Assembly (NCBI RefSeq): GCF_003259695.1
Contig: NZ_PZJH01000001.1
Coordinates: forward strand, 124,001-188,000
Length of the DNA: 64,000 nt
Source: Macrococcus epidermidis
GTDB taxonomy: Bacteria > Bacillota > Bacilli > Staphylococcales > Staphylococcaceae
Direction: 5' to 3'
Shown here: in pieces, positions 44,670-51,902 of the stretch
Numbering within the stretch: position 1 is the stretch's first letter
Layout of the letters: the number at the start of each line of letters is the position of its first letter
Position numbers and translations under genes: made by a program
Notes under the pieces: generated by a model
The model's database searches: none
The model's input: only the letters and a program-made list of their open reading frames with translations
What the model was told of the DNA's origin: nothing

Positions 44670-45485
44670 ATGATAACATCCGTACTGGCTCAAGGAGTAG
44701 GAATAATGAATGAAGATGATGTTGTCATCAATGAAGCAGCAAATATTTATGGGGTTATTGACGGAGTAACAAGTTTGAAAGGTATTATGATTGATAATAT
44801 CACACCTGGAAAACGTGCTACGGATGCTGTAAAAGCTACGTTTGAGCAAGTTGATAAAAGCATTACTTTAAATAATGCGACTGAATTTGCAAATGCCAGC
44901 ATCCAAACAGAGATGGAAGCATTCAATATCGCTATTAATCATCCGAAAGATAGATTTCAGTGTTGCCACGCTGTTGTAAAGCTTCATAACAATATAGCCG
45001 ATTATTCCAGTTCAGCCGACTGTGTTATCTACACAATTACGAAAGAAAATAAAGTATCTCAAATTGTTCCTGATTATAGTAAGAAGAATGAAAGTGATCG
45101 TGTGAAGTACTGGCAGGAAAAATATCCTGGTGTTTACGAATCAAATATATTGCCGAAAGAAATGATCGAAGCCATTGATAATGCTAAAAGTACAGCAAAT
45201 ATTCCAGGTGGATATTCGGTGATGAATGGTGATGTAAATTTCAATCAGTCATATAATCGTGGACAATTTGAATTATCAAATTTATCACATATCCTGATTA
45301 CAACAGATGGTTTCTTTGATATAGAAAGACTTGGTCTTCAGAAATTCGTTCAGAAATTTATTCATGATGGCTTAGATGCCATGCTCGAATATATGATTAC
45401 GAAAGAATTAGAAGATATCGAGAAGATTCATTATCCACGAGTGAAATTGCATGATGATAAAGCAGCGGTATTAATCACGTTATAA
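44670..45485 (+). CDS. PP2C-like protein phosphatase (tentative)
   Basis: A 271-residue soluble protein that fits the PP2C plan: GIMNEDDVVINEAANIYGVIDGVTS resembles the NED...ADGMGG metal-binding motif, SHILITTDGFFD resembles LLCSDGLTD, and the end HDDKAAVLI resembles the last acidic DN motif. Overall conservation is low, so its activity is a prediction. It lies 8 bp after the alarmone synthetase gene, and the two are very probably co-transcribed, which links them functionally by inference. Confidence 0.7.
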   Translation: MITSVLAQGVGIMNEDDVVINEAANIYGVIDGVTSLKGIMIDNITPGKRATDAVKATFEQVDKSITLNNATEFANASIQTEMEAFNIAINHPKDRFQCCHAVVKLHNNIADYSSSADCVIYTITKENKVSQIVPDYSKKNESDRVKYWQEKYPGVYESNILPKEMIEAIDNAKSTANIPGGYSVMNGDVNFNQSYNRGQFELSNLSHILITTDGFFDIERLGLQKFVQKFIHDGLDAMLEYMITKELEDIEKIHYPRVKLHDDKAAVLITL

Positions 45486-45571
45486 ATAGACGTGACTATA
45501 CAAATGATATTTTTGCTTTATAATATAACAGTATTATATGTGGTTATAATAAATAGAAAGTAAGTGTATAT

Positions 45572-46774
45572 ATGTTTAAAAATTTATTAAGTATTAAAAA
45601 TTATGTCTTATTTCTTATTAATATGACATTACTTGGTATGGCATTAGCGATTACTGTGCCATTCTTTGTGCTTTACGCGACACAAGAACTGGGTATGACA
45701 CGTGGTCTGTATGGTGTTATGATGGCATTATTTGCACTTGCTGGATTTGGTGTAAATACGATTGTTGCTAGATTCTCTGATAGAGCAGGATTTAACAGAA
45801 AGTATATGATCATGTTCAGTTTAGCAATGGCATCAGTTGCATTTAGTATGTATTATCTTGTTTCTAATCCTTACCTCTTTATTGCATTATATGTATTCTT
45901 TGGTGGTATGTCTGCTCCTGCGATGCCACAAATGTATGCTTCTGCAAGAGAGAGTATCAATGCTTCTGCCTCAAGTAAAAATGCAGTATTTGCAAACACT
46001 GTTTTACGTTCAATGTTTAGTTTTGGATTCTTGTTTGGACCATTAGTAGGGACGGTCTTACTTAAACATTTCGGTTTTGGGGGCATTTTTGGAGGAACAG
46101 TAATCATTTACTGGATTGTATTGATTTCATTCTTAATCTTTTTCCACGAAGTGAAACCTGAGAAAGTTGTCTACAATTCTAATAGAATTGAACCCGTTGC
46201 ACCAAACTTAGCTAAAGATATGTATTTATTGATTCCATTTCTAGCATTTGTATTCTTACATGTAGGGCAATGGATGTATACATTAAATATGCCGCTTTTT
46301 GTAACAGAATTTATAAAAGAAGATGAAGCCAATGTAGGTTATCTCGCAAGTTTATGTGCGGGACTTGAAGTGCCTTTTATGATCATACTTGGCGTACTTG
46401 CAAGTAGATTTCAGACAAGGACATTATTGATGATTGGTGCAGTTTCTGGTGGTGCCTATTATTTCTCAATCGGTGTATTTGATAATGTAACAGCGATGTT
46501 AATCGGTCAGGTATTGCTTGCGTTCTTCCTTGCGATATTACTTGGATTAGGGATAAGTTATTTTCAGGATATTCTACCAGACTTCCCGGGTTATGCATCT
46601 ACATTGTTCTCAAACGCGATGATTGTCGGGCAATTAGTTGGTAATTTATTAGGTGGCGTTATGAGTGGGTTTGTTGGGCTAGGTAATGTTTTCTTTGTAT
46701 CAGCAACATTCATGTTGCTTGCATTCGTTTTATTAATATTCACTAAACCTGTTAAGATGGAGGATTTAGCATGA
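45572..46774 (+). CDS. MFS transporter (DHA1/SET-like efflux)
   Basis: A 400-residue 12-helix major facilitator. SFMLGMALAITVPFF-like first helix, motif A-like FSDRAGFNRKYMIMF between helices 2 and 3, and a sugar-efflux-like arrangement (MPQMYASARESI) in the first half. It most resembles Set-type sugar/drug efflux proteins, but the substrate is unknown. It overlaps the DUF456 gene by 4 bp (ATGA), so translation is coupled. Confidence 0.82.
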   Translation: MFKNLLSIKNYVLFLINMTLLGMALAITVPFFVLYATQELGMTRGLYGVMMALFALAGFGVNTIVARFSDRAGFNRKYMIMFSLAMASVAFSMYYLVSNPYLFIALYVFFGGMSAPAMPQMYASARESINASASSKNAVFANTVLRSMFSFGFLFGPLVGTVLLKHFGFGGIFGGTVIIYWIVLISFLIFFHEVKPEKVVYNSNRIEPVAPNLAKDMYLLIPFLAFVFLHVGQWMYTLNMPLFVTEFIKEDEANVGYLASLCAGLEVPFMIILGVLASRFQTRTLLMIGAVSGGAYYFSIGVFDNVTAMLIGQVLLAFFLAILLGLGISYFQDILPDFPGYASTLFSNAMIVGQLVGNLLGGVMSGFVGLGNVFFVSATFMLLAFVLLIFTKPVKMEDLA

Positions 46775-47253
46775 CATTCATACTATGGACATTCGTTATA
46801 TTAGCTTTTTTATCAGCATTCGTAGCATTAGTGATGCCAATGATACCTGGTATACTGATGATGTGGGTTGGCTTTTTTATCTACCATTTCGCGATTAACA
46901 ATAATGAACTATCATGGTTCTTCTGGATAGCGATGGCAACACTTACGATTATTATTTTAATAAGTGATTATGTATTAGGAAGTCGCTTTGTTAAGAAGTT
47001 TGGCGGAAGTAAAGCAGGGGAGCTTACGGCAGCAATCGGGATTATACTCGGTAGCTTCTTCTTCCCACCATTCGGTATTATCATAATACCGTTTGTTGCA
47101 GTATTCATTGTAGAACTACTGATTCAGCAAGATTTTAAACGTGCGATGGATGCAAGTATTGGATCGTTATTAGGCTTCCTTACAAGCACGTTGGCTAAGT
47201 TTATCATTTTAATTATTATGATTATATGGTTTATATTTGATATCATCATTTAA
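46771..47253 (+). CDS. DUF456 family membrane protein
   Basis: A 160-residue protein with about five helices, rich in glycine, matching DUF456: VMPMIPGILMMWVGFFIYHF, DYVLGSRFVKKFGGSKAGELTAAIGIILGSFFFPPFGIIIIPFVAVFIVELL. Its function is unknown. It starts inside the MFS gene stop and is followed by a bidirectional terminator. Confidence 0.88.
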   Translation: MTFILWTFVILAFLSAFVALVMPMIPGILMMWVGFFIYHFAINNNELSWFFWIAMATLTIIILISDYVLGSRFVKKFGGSKAGELTAAIGIILGSFFFPPFGIIIIPFVAVFIVELLIQQDFKRAMDASIGSLLGFLTSTLAKFIILIIMIIWFIFDIII

Positions 47254-47256
47254 AAA

Positions 47257-47293
47257 AATCATCCCAAAGCATAAACTTTGGGATGATTTTTTT
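47257..47293. terminator. Bidirectional terminator
   Basis: AAATCATCCCAAAG...CTTTGGGATGATTT forms a 14-bp perfect stem flanked by A and T runs between convergent genes. Confidence 0.88.
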
Positions 47294-47996
47294 ATTTCAT
47301 AAAGGCAACTTCCTTATCGTTTCGTGAAGCATTAAATAATAGCTTATAGAGTAAGTAAAACGCTACGCCAATGCTGATATTAACATACCAGGGGATATGA
47401 ACAACTGGGCCGATGTGTACTAAATCTGGTAAGAACATCGAAACAAGGAATGGAATAACCATCACAATCCATAATACAAAAAATATTGTAATTTTTTGTC
47501 CTCTTGTTTCATCATCTTTAAAAGCGCTAAGTTGTAAATATTTGAAGATACCGAAAATGATTGCACCGATAACAAGTGAAGTTATAAGATTAGCAGTTAA
47601 TTCACTACCGAGATAAATCGCATTGTCTTTGTGTAACAGATTAACGGTGATAAAATCAGCAATACCTGAAATACCTCTAAATATTGCAAATAGTAGAAAT
47701 AACATTGAAGCACCGAACATCCACATATTACGCTTCGATTCTTTTGGAATCTCAGCAACTAAATCTTTAGCAAATTGTTCTGGATCATTGCCGAAGAATT
47801 CTTCGGTCGTTACATCATGCATCTGTGCTTCTAGTAAGTGATCTAATAAATCCATTAAAGTCACTTCTGTAACGCGCTCTGAAATCGATAAATCACAGCG
47901 TAAATACATTAATACCTGCTCATAAACCTTTAAATTTTCCGGCGTCAGTTCTTCACGTTTTAAATTATTTTGTTCGATAATATCTTTTGTTTTCAT
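47292..47996 (-). CDS. DUF1129 membrane protein (third of three paralogues)
   Basis: A 234-residue protein. The N-terminal cytoplasmic helical part (KREELTPENLKVYEQVLMYLRCDLSISERVTEVTLMDLLDHLLEAQMHDVTTEEFFGNDPEQFAKDL) is shared with the two upstream genes; four to five membrane helices form the rest. DUF1129 genes commonly lie beside PadR regulators. ATG at 47996 follows GGAG by 8 bp; the in-frame GTG at 48005 is too close. It is the last gene of the padR operon. Confidence 0.83.
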   Translation of the reverse strand: MKTKDIIEQNNLKREELTPENLKVYEQVLMYLRCDLSISERVTEVTLMDLLDHLLEAQMHDVTTEEFFGNDPEQFAKDLVAEIPKESKRNMWMFGASMLFLLFAIFRGISGIADFITVNLLHKDNAIYLGSELTANLITSLVIGAIIFGIFKYLQLSAFKDDETRGQKITIFFVLWIVMVIPFLVSMFLPDLVHIGPVVHIPWYVNISIGVAFYLLYKLLFNASRNDKEVAFMK

Positions 47997-48007
47997 GACA
48001 CTCACTC

Positions 48008-48673
48008 CTAAATGAATTGTTTTTTCGGAAAATATTTCTTCTTGATATAGATAGTTGTAACTATAAAGACAATAGCCAAGGGTAATGATAAATAAAAAGG
48101 AAAACTAAAATAAGGTCCTTGTTTAACAAAGTTAAAAATAAAATATGTGATTGAATAAGATAGAAACAAAGATAACGCTTGGATAATATTTTGAGTCTTC
48201 GTTCTATTTTGTGCATTTGAGTCTAAAAATATACTTAGCAAGCTGAAGATTAAGAAAACAAAAACAATTAATAAAGCAGCAAGTACAGGAATTTTAATAT
48301 GATGAGAGATACTTATCCAACTTAAAAAATCAGCAAACCCGAAAATAACAAATAATATACTGAATATAATAGAAAATGTAAATGTACCAAATAGTAAAAT
48401 TGATTTAAAAGATCTTTTAGGTAATTCTATTGAAATATCATCAACAAATTGATCTAAATCTTCACCAAAAAAAGAATTTGCTGATTTACCATTTCTTTGA
48501 GCAACTAGTAAATCATCTAAAATTTCTAATAATAATTCATCCGATTCATCTTCTGAAAGTGTTACTTTTGTCGTAATCTTATTTGCGATATAATCAAACG
48601 CTTTTCTGTTATGAGGTTTCAGTTGATTCACTTTTCTTATGTAATTTATATTCATTTCATTTAAATTCGTCAT
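48008..48673 (-). CDS. DUF1129 membrane protein (second of three paralogues)
   Basis: A 221-residue paralogue with the same N-terminal block (VNQLKPHNRKAFDYIANKI...ESDELLLEILDDLLVAQRNGKSANSFFGEDLDQFVDDISIELPK) and membrane helices. Its sequence has drifted most at the FFGND motif (FFGED). AAGGAGG precedes the ATG. Confidence 0.8.
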   Translation of the reverse strand: MTNLNEMNINYIRKVNQLKPHNRKAFDYIANKITTKVTLSEDESDELLLEILDDLLVAQRNGKSANSFFGEDLDQFVDDISIELPKRSFKSILLFGTFTFSIIFSILFVIFGFADFLSWISISHHIKIPVLAALLIVFVFLIFSLLSIFLDSNAQNRTKTQNIIQALSLFLSYSITYFIFNFVKQGPYFSFPFYLSLPLAIVFIVTTIYIKKKYFPKKQFI

Positions 48674-48684
48674 TTTAGTCCTCC

Positions 48685-49350
48685 TTAATAGGAAATTTTC
48701 TTTTTATAAGTAAATATACAAGTAATTAGAAAAGGAATGCCCAATAAGACAAGGATATATCCAGTAGGTTCAGATAAGTTTTTATCATAACCAAATAAAT
48801 AAATGCTAATTGGCAAAAATATCATTAAAAAATATATTGGTAGCGTTAAAGTTTTTCCTCTATTTGAACTGAAAGTGTTATTCTTCATTAAATGAATGGT
48901 TATAAAGATAGCGAGCGTTAATAAAACTATGAATAGTGATATTGAAATTAAAGACAAATTATAGTTTACAGGAACATAGCTGCCTGTAATCCAATACTTT
49001 AATTGGCTAAGGAATCCAAAGGGTATTAAGATTGCAGCGATTGTTAGTGTGCTCGTAAACAAGATATACCACAATGGATGTGTGAATTTATTTTTAGGTA
49101 ATTCTTCAAATAAGTCTTTACTGAATTGTTTTGTATCATTACCAAAGAATTCTTGTGTAGTTACACCATCATTTTGTGCATCTATTAGATGATCTAGGAT
49201 ATCAGATAAGATATTATCAACTTCACGCTCTTGCAGCTTAAAGTCCATTTTTAATTCATTCCTAACTTTAAGGAATGCTTCTTTATTATTTAAGGTGAGC
49301 TGTTTTAATTTTCTTTGATAAATTATATCCATCTCATTTAGTTTGCTCAT
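48685..49350 (-). CDS. DUF1129 membrane protein (first of three paralogues)
   Basis: A 221-residue DUF1129 protein: LKQLTLNNKEAFLKVRNELKMDF...EVDNILSDILDHLIDAQNDGVTTQEFFGNDTKQFSKDLFEELPKN, then four or more helices. ATG at 49350 is 8 bp after a GGAG that lies within the last codons of padR, so the two are coupled. An in-frame GTG at 49359 is less likely. Confidence 0.82.
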   Translation of the reverse strand: MSKLNEMDIIYQRKLKQLTLNNKEAFLKVRNELKMDFKLQEREVDNILSDILDHLIDAQNDGVTTQEFFGNDTKQFSKDLFEELPKNKFTHPLWYILFTSTLTIAAILIPFGFLSQLKYWITGSYVPVNYNLSLISISLFIVLLTLAIFITIHLMKNNTFSSNRGKTLTLPIYFLMIFLPISIYLFGYDKNLSEPTGYILVLLGIPFLITCIFTYKKKISY

Positions 49351-49355
49351 GACAT

Positions 49356-49679
49356 TCACTCCTTATTAATCAAATTCGTTATTGGCTTGACAATTGAATT
49401 CCATTCTTCGACCATGTTTTCAAGTTCTTCTTCACCCTCAGGCGTAATAAAGTAATATTTTCGTTTCGGTCCGACATCACTTGCACGCATTTCACTTGTA
49501 ATCAAATTTTTCTTTTGTAAACGAAGAAGAACTGGATAGATTGTACCTTCACTGATGTTACCAAGTCCGGAATCAAGTAACTTCTGTGAGAGTTCATAAC
49601 CATAGACTTCTTTTTCTTTAATAATCGAAAGAACGCATGCATCGAGTAGTCCTTTCAATAATTGAGTGCGCATACTCAT
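49356..49679 (-). CDS. PadR-family transcriptional regulator
   Basis: A 107-residue PadR regulator of the short (LmrR-like) type: MRTQLLKGLLDACVLSIIKEKEVYGYELSQKLLDSGLGNISEGTIYPVLLRLQKKNLITSE is the winged helix, followed by a short dimerising helix. It heads an operon of three DUF1129 membrane proteins. Its promoter contains nested inverted repeats at the predicted transcription start, consistent with autorepression. ATG at 49679 follows GAGGTG. Confidence 0.92.
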   Translation of the reverse strand: MSMRTQLLKGLLDACVLSIIKEKEVYGYELSQKLLDSGLGNISEGTIYPVLLRLQKKNLITSEMRASDVGPKRKYYFITPEGEEELENMVEEWNSIVKPITNLINKE

Positions 49680-49697
49680 ATGTTTCACCTCTATTTT

Positions 49698-49750
49698 GTA
49701 ATACAAGATAGCTAATCTTTTAAAAGCTACTTTGTATTACCAAGTAGCTT
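49698..49750 (-). promoter_or_regulatory. Candidate PadR operator
   Basis: Two overlapping inverted repeats are present: GTAATACAAGATAGCT (49698-49713) with AGCTACTTTGTATTAC (49725-49740), 14 of 16 matching, and AAGCTACTT (49724-49732) with AAGTAGCTT (49742-49750), exact. They cover the predicted transcription start of the padR operon. Confidence 0.65.
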
Positions 49751-49756
49751 ATTTAT

Positions 49757-49785
49757 AATATATAACTTCTCGTTTTAGATGTCAA
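49757..49785 (-). promoter_or_regulatory. Promoter of the padR-DUF1129 operon
   Basis: On the minus strand a consensus TTGACA (49785-49780) and TATATT (49762-49757) are separated by exactly 17 bp. The start point near 49750 falls on the inverted repeats. Confidence 0.75.
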
Positions 49786-49804
49786 ATATGGTTTTAAATA
49801 ATTC

Positions 49805-49903
49805 GAGTGGGCTGAATTTATGGTATTCAGCCCACTCGAAGTTAAAATTCTATTAAAAATAACTGTGAGTGGGCTAAAAACATCATTTTCAGCCCACTCA
49901 CAC
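49805..49903 (-). repeat. Two-copy hairpin repeat after the RsgA-type gene
   Basis: GAGTGGGCTGAA...TTCAGCCCACTC (from 49805) and GTGAGTGGGCT...AGCCCACTCAC (49865-49903) are two hairpins whose GAGTGGGCT arms are 62 bp apart. Read on the minus strand they follow the GTPase gene, and the first one met is followed by AGTTATTTTT, so it can terminate. The stem sequence is unrelated to the arrays at 6019 and 31511, but the period is the same. Confidence 0.8.
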
Positions 49904-49915
49904 CAATTCATTCAA

Positions 49916-51007
49916 CTATTTTCTTTTTCCCATCTTCGCATTACGATTTGCTTTACCTTGTTGTGTCAACTTCTTCCACTTATTACGTTCAGCACTCATC
50001 TTCGCTTCATCATTTCGTCGTTCAATGAAAGCTAGTTCTCTTAGATATTTATTATATCGTTCAAATCGATCTTCAGTTAATGCTCCAGATTCAATCGCCG
50101 TATTTATCGCACATCCTGGCTCATTCGTATGTGTACAGTCATTGAACTTACATTGTATTATTAGATTTTCAACATCTTCAAACTCAGTTACGAGTCCTAA
50201 ATTCTCACCGGTACTCCAAAGCTGGAATTCGCGCATTCCTGGTGTATCGATTAATATTCCTCCATCATCTAGTACAAGGAGTTCACGATGAGTCGTCGTA
50301 TGTTTTCCTTTATCATCAGTTAATCTGATTTCGCCTGTATCCATAACGTCTTTTCCTAATAATCGATTGATCAACGTAGATTTTCCTACACCACTAGAAC
50401 CGAGTAAAGTGCCTGTTTTATGTTCTTTTAGATAAGTTCTAATTGTTTCTATATGATTATCACTATCATGACGCACAAAAAATACTGGTACTGTAGGAGC
50501 TACATTGCTCAATTCTGCAATCATAATTTCTTTATCTAGTTCTGTAATTAAATCAGCTTTTGTCATAATGATAATTGGTGTTGCACCTGAATCATATGTT
50601 GCGATTAAATAACGTTCTAATCGATTAGTGTTAAAATTATCATTACAGCTCATCGTAAGGAATGCATAGTCAATGTTCGTCGCGATTATTTGTGGTTTCG
50701 TTTGATTGCCTGCAGCATTTCTGATGAATTGTTGTGTTCTTGGTAATATATGTTGAATAATACCTTTATATTCATTTGGAAATGGCTTAATTAACACAAA
50801 ATCTCCGACTGCCGGTACTTCTATAAGATTGCGACTGCTAAATTTATCTCTACCTGAGAGCTGAACGAGGTATTCGCCATTTTCAGTGAGTGCGCGATAC
50901 ATCCCTTTATGTTGTACAGTTATTCGTGCTTTAAGTAATTTTTCATCGATAGCGTTTGCTTGTTTCTTTCGTTCTTCGTTATATCCTAATTGAGTTAAAA
51001 TTTCCAT
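49916..51007 (-). CDS. rsgA: RsgA-type ribosome small-subunit GTPase, long form
   Basis: A 363-residue circularly permuted GTPase of the RsgA/YjeQ family. It has an OB domain (residues about 30-110), G4 TKAD before G1 GSSGVGKST, G3 DTPGMREF and the zinc site CKFNDCTHTNEPGC, then a Lys-rich tail. RsgA helps late 30S maturation. The usual Bacillus/staphylococcal RsgA is about 290-300 residues and sits beside prpC/prkC; this longer version resembles the second, lone copy seen in some Bacilli. It is preceded by a leader-peptide attenuator. AAAAGGAGC precedes the ATG. Confidence 0.87.
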   Translation of the reverse strand: MEILTQLGYNEERKKQANAIDEKLLKARITVQHKGMYRALTENGEYLVQLSGRDKFSSRNLIEVPAVGDFVLIKPFPNEYKGIIQHILPRTQQFIRNAAGNQTKPQIIATNIDYAFLTMSCNDNFNTNRLERYLIATYDSGATPIIIMTKADLITELDKEIMIAELSNVAPTVPVFFVRHDSDNHIETIRTYLKEHKTGTLLGSSGVGKSTLINRLLGKDVMDTGEIRLTDDKGKHTTTHRELLVLDDGGILIDTPGMREFQLWSTGENLGLVTEFEDVENLIIQCKFNDCTHTNEPGCAINTAIESGALTEDRFERYNKYLRELAFIERRNDEAKMSAERNKWKKLTQQGKANRNAKMGKRK

Positions 51008-51032
51008 TATATTGCTCCTTTTATATATAAAA

Positions 51033-51062
51033 ATACCCGTGGCGATTATTCGTCACGGGTAT
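51033..51062 (-). terminator. Attenuator terminator before the RsgA-type gene
   Basis: ATACCCGTGACG...CGCCACGGGTAT (minus strand) is a 12-bp stem with one G-T pair, followed by TTTTTAT and then the ribosome site of the GTPase gene. Its 5' arm can instead pair with part of the leader peptide gene (51089-51098), a mutually exclusive fold. Confidence 0.8.
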
Positions 51063-51074
51063 ACGAGCAATAAA

Positions 51075-51134
51075 TTAGCGAGTAATGTCCATGACGAAAT
51101 AAAATGTAGCATTTACCAGATTAAATTTCGCCAT
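51075..51134 (-). CDS. 19-residue leader peptide of the RsgA-type gene
   Basis: A short ORF encoding MAKFNLVNATFYFVMDITR has a strong GGAAGGAG site upstream and stops 12 nt before the attenuator hairpin. The codons for Phe-Val-Met (minus strand TTCGTCATGG) can pair over 10 bp with CCGTGACGAA in the 5' arm of the terminator. A ribosome stalled early would leave this free and allow read-through; one that reaches the stop would cover part of it. This is the plan of attenuators ahead of ribosome-drug response genes. It is predicted from sequence only. Confidence 0.7.
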   Translation of the reverse strand: MAKFNLVNATFYFVMDITR

Positions 51135-51160
51135 AAAACATCACTCCTTCCTTTTTTAAT

Positions 51161-51190
51161 ATCATATATTAATTTATTATATTGTGTCAA
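51161..51190 (-). promoter_or_regulatory. Promoter of the leader peptide-rsgA transcript
   Basis: On the minus strand TTGACA (51190-51185) and TATGAT (51166-51161) are spaced by 18 bp. Transcription would begin near 51154, a few bases before the leader ribosome site. Confidence 0.6.
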
Positions 51191-51292
51191 TATTACAAAT
51201 TATATAATTATAATGTGTGGTTCTTTCGTTTTAATGGTATTTCATTAGGAATGAGGGTATATTAAAAGTATTACTAAGAAAGGGGCATTTCA

Positions 51293-51766
51293 ATGTTTCG
51301 TATTAAACAGGATTTTATTAATCAATATCGCATGGAAGCAAATACGACAATCGCGTGTTTAAAAGAGTTAACTGATGAGTCTTTAGATCAAGCGGTATCA
51401 GAATTAGATCGTACTTTAGGTGAGATTGCATGGCACGTCATTTCAAGTGTCGGAGGTTTTGCCGAACGTGCCGGTTTAAAAGTAGAAGGTGCAACATTTG
51501 ATTCTGCTAAACCAGAAACGGTTGCTGAAATGGTAAGTGCAGCAGAAGAAATATATAATAATACATTAGCAGCTTACGATGCTTCATTAACAGACGAAAG
51601 TTTAATTGAAGATGTTGATTTCTTCGGTCAAAATATGCCGAAAGGTCATCTGCTTTATTCTATGATTGCTCATCAGGCACATCATAGAGGTCAAATGACA
51701 GTATTAATGAGACAAGCTGATTTAAGAGTACCTCCTATTTACGGACCATCTCGTGATACACAATAA
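51293..51766 (+). CDS. DinB family protein
   Basis: A 157-residue four-helix-bundle protein of the DinB/YfiT superfamily. A metal-binding histidine triad is suggested by WHVISS (about residue 48) and MIAHQAHHRGQM (about residues 127-135). Members are often thiol-dependent S-transferases (bacillithiol in this group), but the reaction is unknown here. AAAGGGGC precedes the ATG; a terminator follows at about 51786-51820. Confidence 0.85.
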   Translation: MFRIKQDFINQYRMEANTTIACLKELTDESLDQAVSELDRTLGEIAWHVISSVGGFAERAGLKVEGATFDSAKPETVAEMVSAAEEIYNNTLAAYDASLTDESLIEDVDFFGQNMPKGHLLYSMIAHQAHHRGQMTVLMRQADLRVPPIYGPSRDTQ

Positions 51767-51785
51767 TTTGCTAATAGATTAATTT

Positions 51786-51820
51786 AAAAGTAGGTAGTTG
51801 ATTGTAGACTACTTACTTTT
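51786..51820 (+). terminator. Rho-independent terminator
   Basis: AAAGTAGGTAGT...ACTACTTACTTTTTTT pairs with G-T tolerance and ends in a T run, after the DinB gene. Confidence 0.7.
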
Positions 51821-51902
51821 TTTAATTTTGATAAACTTTTATGTGATATTGATTCGTTTAGGGGTATAATTATTTATCATTAAAGATAAATAGAGGTGAC
51901 AA

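Noticed and set aside
49820-50291. Rightward ORFs opposite the rsgA gene end
   Set aside because: They overlap a conserved GTPase and its terminator hairpins and show no domain or ribosome site.
51012-51248. A rightward gene across the rsgA leader
   Set aside because: It runs antisense to a promoter, leader peptide and strong hairpin, lacks a ribosome site and has no recognisable protein features.
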